Positions 55,590 to 64,000 of a stretch of 64,000 nucleotides of DNA are shown here, one piece after another. A program made the translations under genes and the position numbers. Under the pieces are notes generated by a model, which searched no databases, was not told where the DNA came from, and saw only the letters and a list, made by a program, of their open reading frames with translations. Numbering within the stretch: the stretch's first letter is position 1; every line of letters begins with the position of its first letter. This DNA comes from Lycorma delicatula (lineage: Eukaryota; Arthropoda; Insecta; Hemiptera; Fulgoridae), in the NCBI RefSeq assembly GCF_047948215.1, contig NC_134465.1, positions 41,268,153-41,332,152 on the forward strand. Direction: 5' to 3'.

Positions 55590-56230
55590 TTAAAGAACCA
55601 AAATGAATGTCGGGTTCATCATCCGACATTCATCTCAGTTGAAGTCGATTTCATTCCAGACTGTAGCAAGTCGGGCGTTACCTCCACAACTGCGGCGTTA
55701 ATTTGAAACCTTAGTTCGGAAAAGATCAACAAACAATGAGGTAGATAAACCTGATTTTTAATGAACCAACAAGAAAAGATATAGCGAGGCAAATATGGGA
55801 AGCGAGATGGCCGTGCAATTGAACCTTCAGACCGATTCACCGACCTGGGAATCGAGTATCAAGAAAATTTCGGATTTCTACGCGGTAGTAAGGTGGTGCC
55901 CCGTCATGCTGATAGTAATGGCGCGTCCATCTTGGTCATCATTTTGAAGCATGTCTAGATAAGCGATACCATTACGGTTGCTTTTTGGAAAAAGAACGGA
56001 TTATCCAGTTTTTTTTTTGCTTAGGACACAAAAACCATTGACCTTAGGGCTATTCCGAATGTGCTGCAAAGTTTCACGAGGGTTTTTGCTACCCCATATT
56101 CGGCAGTTATGGATGTTCACTTTGCCACTGATGAATGACTCATCACAAAAAATTAAATCGTCTAAAAATGTATCGTTATCTGCACCCATAATTTCCACAA
56201 AAAACTGATTCCGGGCAACTTTGAAATAGT
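55590..56230 (-). pseudogene. Mariner/Tc1-superfamily transposase remnant, catalytic domain
   Basis: The minus strand reads FLDDLIFCDESFISGKVNIH, GSKNPRETLQHIRNSPKV, then after shifts a second motif QHDGAPPYY with EIRNFLDTRFPGR, and SIARPSRFPYLPRYIFSCWF where the third catalytic Asp (expected in SPDLTPLDFF) is lost. It continues with FIKNQVYLPH and FQINAAVVEVTPDLLQS. The N-terminal half is missing. Near its 3' side (55603-55629) is a hairpin, gaatgtcgg with ccgacattc. Confidence 0.8.
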
Positions 56231-57653
56231 ATGTACACTTAATTAACTAAATTTTAAATAGTAAAAACAAACTTTTTATTTATTTTGGGGCTCCCGTACT
56301 CAATGAGAAGCATTCGGGTAAAATTACTTTTTAAGAAAATAATTCTTAAGTGCTTATAATAAATTTGGAACAAGAATTTTTTTTAAATTGTTTAAAAAAA
56401 TTCAAAGATACATCCGTAATTCTAAATAAACAAAGTTGTAATTTTCTAGGAAGGAAGTGAAAATCTTTGAGTAATTCCTTTTTTTTTTCAAGAAATACTA
56501 AAGAGTAAGGGTTATCAAAGAATTAACATTTTACAATTTTAATGGCGTGGATGACTAGGAGATGGATTAATATGTAAAATATTATAAAACGTTTTGCTTG
56601 TTTGTTATCACAACCATTAGATTGGGACTGGCAAAAAATCTTTACAACGGTTTGAAAACCTATCGATGTATAAAATATATAGATGCAAAAATCCCATAAA
56701 CTCTTTTTCTGAAGGAAGATTTTGGGGGTGGGAGGTGAATATTAATAAAAGCTTTTGGTGATCTGTGATTTTGATTAAAAAAAAACTTCAACTTTTGTAA
56801 GAAAATGTTTTTGCTAAAGTGCTCCGTTAAAAATTTGAAATTTTATTTCGGCCAAAACACCCCTTTTTCCAGTTTTTATTCAAATTTAATACACTCTTTC
56901 TTCCCGAAGGTAATACGTATTTACCAAGTTTGAAGAAAATCGGCCAACGGAGTCCTGAGTTAGAAGCCCAAATACAGGACAGCATACATTCATACATACG
57001 CACTAACATCCGTTTGACAAAAATAGATTTTTTGGACTTGCAAACATAGGAATAAAAACGTTTTTTCGAAGATTTTATGCACTTTATCTAATTTTTTGTT
57101 TTTCATTTTTAATGTCTCTTTAAATCAAAAAAACTTAGAAATAGACCAATTTTCTAGATTTCCTTTTTGACAGATTTGTATGCTTTTCCGTTATAGGTGT
57201 AGCTGCTATCTCAGCATATATCACTATAGCCGGGAAATTCATTTTTTTAATTTTGTAAAGACAAATTATTCAATTAATAGATACATATTTGAACAAAATA
57301 TGTTAAATTTAAAACACCCGATATACTTATTAGGATGACAAAGAACGGAGTGGTAGTACCTCACGGAAATTTCGGGTTCGTATCCCGGTCAAGCATAACA
57401 TTTTTAACAAGATACAAAATTTATATATGTAATAAACTTAAAATTTAAATCAAACTTGAAAGCTTGTTAACTTAGATTAATTTTAAGTTAGTTGAAGATT
57501 TATTAGCTTAAATTAAATACGAAGCTTGAATTAGTAAAAATGGAAAATAGATTAGTAATTTATAAATTGAAATACAATTTACAATGAAGGAGATGACATG
57601 TCGTTTAAATTTTAAAAAAAGTAGCAGCGTGGATGAAAGGTTGGCCGTTAATT
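56231..57653. other. Unassigned, probably old repeats
   Basis: AT-rich with phrases such as catacattcatacatacgca (56984-57003), typical of decayed insect elements. Around 57350-57395 is another B-box-like gggttcgtatcccggtcaag, with no tRNA fold seen. No gene. Confidence 0.4.
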
Positions 57654-57666
57654 AGGTGCTATTAAA

Positions 57667-57964
57667 CCAACCCACCGGGTTGGTCTAGTGGTTAACGCGT
57701 CTTCCCAAATCAGCTGATTTGGAAGTCGAGAGTTACAGCGTTCAAGTCCTAGTAAAGCCAAGTTATTTTTACATGGATTTGAATACTAGATCGTGGATAC
57801 CGGAGTTCTTTGGTGGTTGGGTTTCAATTAACCACACATCTCAGGAATGGTCGAACTGAGAATATACAAGACTACACTTCATTTACACTCATACATATCA
57901 TCCTCATTCATCCTCTGAAGAATTATCTAAACGGTAGTTATCGGAGGCTAAACAGGAAAAAGAA
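57667..57964 (+). repeat. SINE-B copy 8
   Basis: Full, well-preserved copy (tggtctagtggttaacgcg, gttcaagtcc, tail caggaaaaagaa). Exact 13-bp target duplication aggtgctattaaa at 57654-57666 and 57965-57977. Probably one of the younger copies. Confidence 0.95.
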
Positions 57965-57977
57965 AGGTGCTATTAAA

Positions 57978-59576
57978 TCAATAAAAGCTGAAACCTTTTG
58001 ACATGAAGAAAACATTTTTTTTTTAAATTAAAATTCCTTTCCCGTGCTTGCATAAAAGAGATTTAATTAATTTTCACAAGAAATATTAAAAAATAATCAT
58101 TATATCATAAATACCATTAATCAAAAAACATTATTTTATAGATGCGTGCATCCGAGCATTTATTCGTCCGTTTGTGCGCGTGTGTAAAAGAAAAACGTGC
58201 GCGCGCACGTGTATGTGTAGAAAACGATGTAGAATTAATTATCCTATTCTCAGAATTAAAAAAAAATATTTATACGAAATGAAATAAAGTGTCACTTTAC
58301 TAATTTTTATATAAAAGAACTGACGGTAGGGTACAGGGATAATTTCGATATCGGAAAATAAACGATGAAGTACGAAAGAAGGGTATTGCAATCGATGATT
58401 TAATGCGGGTTAGTTTGAAAATCATTATGATCATAACGATGATGATGATGATAACGATCCTTGTTACGAAAGGATAAGAGAAATATAGAAAGAATTGAAG
58501 GGGATAAAATAACGTTGATAAAGTAGAGTAGACGGTAAAGGGAAGTAAAATTCTCTAAAGTGGCAAACGAAGAGAACGAATGAGAAGAGATCAGTCGGGG
58601 TTGCGGGGAATGGAATGAGAGAAGTATGAAGTCGTACGTCACCGTTTCACAGCCAGGCAAACTTTTTCCATTTACCCCGCACGAGTGAGCAGTGATTTAG
58701 TATAGCGGTTAATTAGCCCCCCTCCAAATGACTCGACTTAACACACTCACACGTTTCAACAAGCGTCGCGACGCTGTCAACCGCAGCTGACGCTCTTAAA
58801 ATACAATACAACCCATAAATATGCACTTTGTATTACTTCTGTACCGTTCATTTTCTCACTTTAAATAATGTAGGAAAAAAACCAAATAATAAAAGTAATT
58901 TAAAAATAATAAAAAATTCTAAAAATCATTTTAAATACGATTTTATTCAAGAAATATATATACATTAAAATGCTGTTACAATTATATAACGACTGATTTT
59001 ATTTACGTTAATCCTAAGTAATTCAAACAAAGTTTCCGAAAATGAACGACGACTGGTAGTTCCGATGTATCAGATTGTATCCGTTTGACCGATTTGAAAA
59101 CGTTCCGACAAATTAGATATTTGTGAGTATACTCTTATAAAGATGAAAATACAGAAAAGTTACTTTTTATCGAGTTTATCGTAATAAATTGTTACATTTA
59201 TGCTTACTTACTATCTTTTGTCAAAATTTCTAATCGTTATTTCAAATATGAAATGTAACCAAATAATAATTTATACTCGTACTTTTTCTTATTTGAAATG
59301 AGAAATGGATAAAATATTTAGCAAAACAGGAAAAATAGAGAAATGAATATAAATAGATATGCACTTAAATTGATCTCCGTACCCCGCGTTTAATATTCCT
59401 TCTACATTTTAATCCACCTTCCATTTTCCCAACCTATCCCAATACATATGCTTCGTGAAGACTCGATTCCATTAATTTTAATTACGATCTCACTGTATAT
59501 AATAAAAAATAAAAAACTCCTATCGTCTTTCAGCAAATATTTTACCATTTTCTATCAGAGACAAATCCAAACAGAG
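57978..59576. other. AT-rich region without a recognised gene
   Basis: Some 58320-58800 sequence is less AT-rich with no repeat partner here; a cgatgatgatgatgat microsatellite lies at 58436-58453. No exon pattern found. Confidence 0.4.
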
Positions 59577-60311
59577 TAGTATACACATCCTACTGATGGG
59601 TCGAAGCAGAATGATACCGTTGGGTTCGATTTTGTTGTAAATGACAGAATTTATATGTTTGGTCTACCTGGTATTACAAGTGTCTACAGTGCTGAACTGA
59701 ACGCCATCAAAATGGCCTTGAATATCATTAAATCAAAATATTGTCACATCCTTTTCTGTGGCGATTAGTATAGTGTTCTCCAAGCTTTAGAGGATTTGTA
59801 TTCCAGACATCCTATTGTCACCGAAATACAGAATATAATCTCTGAATTAAATCGTCGCAGCACACTGGTGAATTTCTGCTGGATCCGTAGCTGTGTGGGA
59901 ATTCTGGGTAACGAAAGTGTAGATTCCGCTGCTAAAGATGCATACAGCCGACCGTCTTTCACCACTCGAGTTACAACTACCGATTTTATTAATTCCTTTA
60001 AACATACAATTCTAAGTAGGTGCCAAAGTGACTATACTGCGGATAATAAACCCCGACACATCAAAGATACGGCGTTACCACGGGGCTCTTCATGTAGAAA
60101 AATTCACCGAGAGGAAGTGATCCTCTGCCGATTGGATACCAGAGATATTCACGGATACCTGATATCAGCGGAGAGCGCACCACTGTGCGTTCGATGCGAC
60201 TACCGCTTAATTCTGCACCACATCCTTGCGGAGTGCGTGTATTATGCAACCTTACGTCTCAAATTTAAATTTCCGCGGGACATATGGCGCGTACTAGGAA
60301 ATGTATACTAG
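59577..60311 (+). pseudogene. Jockey/I-type LINE 3' fragment: RNase H domain and CCHC tail
   Basis: A plus-strand frame carries the RNase H domain that removes RNA from the retrotransposon cDNA hybrid: TDGSKQNDTVGFDF (first Asp), VYSAELNAIKMAL (Glu), ILFCGD (Asp) followed by an in-frame TAG at 59766-59768, and GNESVDSAAKDA (last Asp). After it comes a C-terminal CVRCDYRLILHHILAEC zinc-knuckle-like motif, usual at the end of jockey- and I-group insect LINEs. Apart from the TAG the frame is open to the stop at 60309-60311. The reverse transcriptase is absent. This family is separate from the RTE-like LINE. Confidence 0.88.
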
Positions 60312-60364
60312 ACCGGGTATTGTTACTTCTATAAAGAATAATATACTCTACAAGATGTTTTTTT

Positions 60365-61270
60365 ACAAGAAGGGTGATCAAGTTGAATCCACTGCATTTC
60401 TTCTAGTCTTCAGACCGTTAGAGCTGCAGTATGGAGCCTGGCGTTGTCGTGGATAAGGATGGCCCCCCCAAGTCGTTTGTTCTCGTCTTTTACAGCGATC
60501 TCGTTCAACAGCTCGCAGTAGTAAGCAGTACTGAATGTGCGTTAATCATGTAAAAAATCAATGAGCAAATGCTTCACCGGTCGAAAAACACGGTAGAAAA
60601 AACCTTGTCAGCTGACAGGCGAGTCTTGGCTTTCACTGGGGCTGACTCCCCTCTCCTCTGCCTCACCATACTGGCTTCTTTCGACTAAGGAATTTAGTAG
60701 TAGACCCACGTTTCGTCGCAGGAGGCGCTCTGACTCTGAAAAGCATCACCTTCTTTCGTAAACCTTGCTGTAAACCTCTGATAGACCTCCAAACGCCTCA
60801 ACTTCTGATCTGCGATCAAAAGGTGAGAAATCCATCTGGCACACACTTTACTCAAATGTAGGTCGTTTGTGATGATCGCTTGACAGTTCCCGTAACTTAT
60901 TCCTACCTGTTCTGCAATTTCTAATATTCTCACCCGTCGCTCGTCTTCAAGAATGTCTCGAACCGCGTGAATGTTTTCGTTTGTAATCCTGGTCCGAGGA
61001 CGGCGATCATGTTCCTGATTTTCCACTCGTTCTCGTCCTTCCTTGAACTATTTATGGCAGACAAACATACAAATCCTTGATAATTTTGGTCCCTAAACTG
61101 TGCAGTCAATCTACGGAAAATTTCCGTCGTTTGAACTCCTTCCCGAGCAAGAAATTTTATAATTATGCGTTGTGCAGTAGAGCTGTGCACCTGTTGCTTC
61201 GACAAAGTGAGCATTACTGACGAATTGGTTGGAAGTGTGGGATGGCCGACTCTCCCCACTCCTAATCACC
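60365..61270 (-). pseudogene. Mariner transposase, 3' end missing
   Basis: Minus-strand mariner with N-terminus QRIIIKFLAREGVQTTEIFR, a second helix-turn-helix (VRILEIAEQVGISYGNCQAI), KVCARWISHLL, and the first catalytic motif SCDETWVYY followed by a stop. Farther on, in changing frames, come KTRLS and ILIHDNARLHTAAL with the second Asp. The sequence ends at DHPSC near 60370, before the third motif, where it meets the tail of the RNase H fragment. Frame breaks near 61050 and after 60700. Inactive. Confidence 0.85.
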
Positions 61271-61473
61271 CCATCCAAGCACAGGCCCAGTCCTACCAAC
61301 GTAGATGCTCAGAAGAACAAAAATACCGTTTGTTTGATTTACTGTCGTAGATAAATTTTGTAAAGAAAGTTATTTAATCCATGATTTTCATGAAGCTAGA
61401 TTATTTTCGTAAATAAAGTTTTTCATTCGTAATTTTCATTAGATAAATAAATTTTATTAATAAAATAAATTAA
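61271..61473. other. Spacer, no gene seen
   Basis: Probably includes the 5' part of the neighbouring mariner; its inverted repeat was not found. Confidence 0.3.
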
Positions 61474-61600
61474 TACTAGCTGGTCAGGGCTCGCTTGACT
61501 AGCTCTTCTTGTCTACAAAGGGCTCCACCCCCTGGATCCCCGCTGTGTTTGTTATCCTCATGGTTGTGAGAATAATATTGATAAATAACAATTAAAACCT
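61474..61600 (+). repeat. Repeat C, copy 4
   Basis: ctagctggtcagggctcgct at the start, then gggctccaccccctggatcc and gttatcctcatggttgtgag, matching copy 2 closely in its last part. Confidence 0.68.
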
Positions 61601-62290
61601 GAAAGGTCCCCTTGCTCAAAAACGTTTCCCCTCATTCTTGACATTATGATACTCACTTCATAACACCCTCCCCCTCACCGGACGGGGACTGCAGTCTCGA
61701 TCTATAACTTAGACGCTTCTTATGAATTACAATATGAATTTATCCAGAAGATTTGAAAGTAATCGGTCGGTTGGTTCTCATGTGAAGCTCTAATACCCCC
61801 TCATACCTTCCCGAACGATTATTTCGAAAATTATCAAATTTGATGCAAAGTGCCGATTGGTGTCATTAGATTTTTTCGGCTTTCTTTTTGAATTTCCACC
61901 CCAAGATTTTTCTAACTTTTTTTGAACGATATATTACTTGGAATATTGTGCAATATCATAAATCCAGTAAAAATGCATGTTCTTTTTAATGATTAAATAA
62001 ATTATTTTGGGTAAACGAGAGTATTATTATTAGAAATTCATATAATAAATAATATTTCTTATAAATCATAATTACAATTACTTTTATAAATGTAATAGGA
62101 TAGTTATTTTACTATACGATAGTTCTATCTACTTCAGGATGAAACTCATACATATATTGAAGTATGAAATTGAATTGAACAAATCTTCCTCATCCTTACG
62201 TTGGTAACGCCGTAGAAATTCACATAAATAAGAATCTAACAAATTCTACTTTATTAGCCTTCATTAAATATTGCATCATTGTTGTACATA
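61601..62290. other. Unassigned stretch
   Basis: No coding or repeat assignment. Confidence 0.35.
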
Positions 62291-62294
62291 ATTT

Positions 62295-62372
62295 TTATAT
62301 TTAACGTTAATTAGACGAGGTTAGCGAGCGAAGCGAGCGTAGGTTATGTTGATATACGTACGAGTCGTCAAA
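62295..62372 (+). repeat. Partial copy of the 15.4-16.0 kb inverted-repeat element
   Basis: taacgttaattagacgaggt, then gcgagcgaagcgagcgtagg and gttgatatacgtacgagtcg match the left inner part and terminal repeat of the element at 15426-16006. Confidence 0.65.
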
Positions 62373-64000
62373 AAACAAAAATTGAAAAAAACAGAAATAT
62401 AGATCGTTAAAAAAAAAAAAAATTGGTGGGGAGGAAGTTCAGAAAGAGTACTAGTCATTTTAGGTCCTCTATTAGAATATAAGATTTATTTTTGTCGACT
62501 TTGTATTTTATTTTTCACAACAGTTTTTTTTTATAGTTTAGATTTTGATTCTATAAAATTAAATGACATTATTTTTCTTTTTTTAGTGTATATATTACTT
62601 TATAAAGTTTAAATAAACCGTAATTTTATTTAATTTTTTTTGTATTTTAAACTTTTTAGTTCCTGAAATGAATAAAATTATTCGATTAGAAATTTATTTT
62701 ATAACCACACTTTTGTAATTAGTCACGGCATAACCCAAAAATATATAAACAGTTATAACTTTCTTTCACAAATAAAATTATAGAATTAAATGACAGCTTT
62801 TGTACAACGAATATGAAAATCACAAAAGACAAGTAAAAATTAATAAAGTTTAGAAAAAAAACAAGTGAAATTAAAAAAAAAGAAGAATTAAAAGAGGAAG
62901 TGAACCAAGTGAACAATCTGAGAGTAGATTAAAAAATACAATACAATGTTTATCAGAAAAAATAGCTTTAAATTCAAAACAACGTTATAACGATACATTA
63001 GAATGCGATAGTTTATATCGCTCATAAATAAACTAATAGAAACATCACAACAACTGCAATGTGAAGCTAGATAGGAACGTGATCGTTTACGTCATTTGCA
63101 AATTGGACTGAATTTCCCGTAAAATTCAATTCAGAGACTGTCTGGAAATGAACTTTTCAACAAAAAGAAACAAACTTATCGACCTCAGGTTGAAGTGTTA
63201 TATAGAACTTAAGTAGCTTACATGTACAAAATACTGCTAAACACATCATTAACATTAAGAAAATCTGTCGAACAACTATTCCGCCGACATAGAGCCGACT
63301 TTGAATGCACGCAGTCGTGGATGAAGTAAATCAACAAAATAAAAGAGAACAATACACACTCTGTCTCTCTTCTTGCACTTACTCCTTCTCCCTCTTTCAG
63401 ACAACTTCAAGGATATAAGTTAGAAATCGCATACCTTGGAAACAAATAATTCTCTATTGAAAACAATTTCGTGAAAAGTTTTCCACCACATTGCATCGTT
63501 AACCTCAATGAATTCGTATGCAAATTTTGAGATTGCTAACTTTATCAGAAAGAGATTAAAATCGACGGAAAAGCTTTTACCATCCCACTTGCGACAGAAC
63601 AATAGATACGAAAAGCGAGTTAAATAAAAGCGAATAAATAGAAATTTATAAGACACAAGATAAAACCGCGTTTTAAATTAATCCGGCTGTTGTAAGAACA
63701 CAAACACGTTAAAATTTAAAACCAACGAAAACAAATTTATTTGTCATAGCCTCCTACGATCCATATTTTATTCTGATGAAAACTCATGGGTTTTAGAAGA
63801 AAATAGCATGACGGCGTAAATTTGATTAACAAATATATTTGATTTGGAAATAAAAAATATAACATGTAACTTTATATAATTTGTTATCATATCGAACCTA
63901 AACTGGGAAAATATCAGGATAGATTTAGGAAAAATAGATTTTGCGAAAAGCAAATTTTTAATCTCAAAAATATTATGAAATATTGTATATGTCAAAACAG
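62373..64000. other. AT-rich end region, one coding-like trace
   Basis: At about 62870-63130 the plus strand in shifting frames reads LKEEVNQVNNLRV, LSEKIALNSKQRYND and KLIETSQQLQCEA, coiled-coil-like and possibly an old coding remnant. A minus frame at 63420-63656 has KFAYEFIEVNDAMWWK. I cannot name a family for either. Confidence 0.3.

Noticed and set aside
63420..63656. Possible virus-derived (BRO-like) N-terminal domain
   Set aside because: Only one short stretch is vaguely similar in style, the neighbouring coiled-coil-like text is on the other strand, and no further motif supports it.

Overview
This is eukaryotic, AT-rich DNA that is almost all transposable elements and their remains. 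The mix suggests an insect: mariner/Tc1-type DDE transposons of several lineages, a pogo/Tigger element, Penelope-like and RTE-like retroelements, a jockey/I-type RNase H fragment and a tRNA-derived SINE. A hemipteran is my guess, from recollection of similar repeats rather than from anything decisive here. No intact host gene lies in the window. There is one convincing host exon: a 72-nt leucine-rich-repeat exon on the minus strand at 23581-23652, with phase-2 splice sites on both sides. The window therefore probably sits in the introns of a large LRR gene (LGR, LRIG, Slit or LGI type), with transposons filling the rest.

Layout. 0-10 kb: a mariner-superfamily pseudogene cut by the window start, a pyrimidine tract, two SINE-B copies, repeats D and E, a 5'-truncated RTE-like LINE, a second mariner-superfamily pseudogene, a Penelope-like scrap, and a DD34D mariner cut by a family A repeat. 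10-20 kb: microsatellites, two SINE-B copies side by side, repeat H, a Penelope-like remnant, an inverted-repeat element holding GC-rich ~57-bp tandem units, and a second family A copy. 20-30 kb: a decayed pogo/POGK-type transposase split by a LINE, the LRR exon, a GA microsatellite, a complete but dead mariner, a third family A copy and a SINE-B. 30-41 kb: a fourth family A copy with an inverted head, the longest LINE copy (2 kb, minus strand), one end of a long-inverted-repeat element, and a 0.87-kb foldback structure. 40-47 kb: a tail-to-tail family A pair holding a nearly complete mariner-superfamily element, an X-box/CRE motif pair, and a mariner remnant hit by a SINE and by the youngest-looking LINE. 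47-64 kb: repeat H, a 2.07-kb element with ~520-bp terminal inverted repeats, a nested mariner/SINE/family A block, two more mariner-superfamily pseudogenes, a SINE-B, and a jockey-type RNase H domain facing a mariner.

How the parts relate. Nesting and target-site duplications give relative ages: mariner and pogo elements are hosts, while SINE-B and the RTE-like LINE are later insertions. Every recognisable transposase and reverse transcriptase is broken by stops, frameshifts or 5' truncation. The longest surviving frame is 339 codons of LINE reverse transcriptase at 44969-45988. The least familiar items are family A, which carries a tRNA-like cassette and a terminal hairpin, the long-inverted-repeat element at 49.45-51.52 kb, and the LRR exon.
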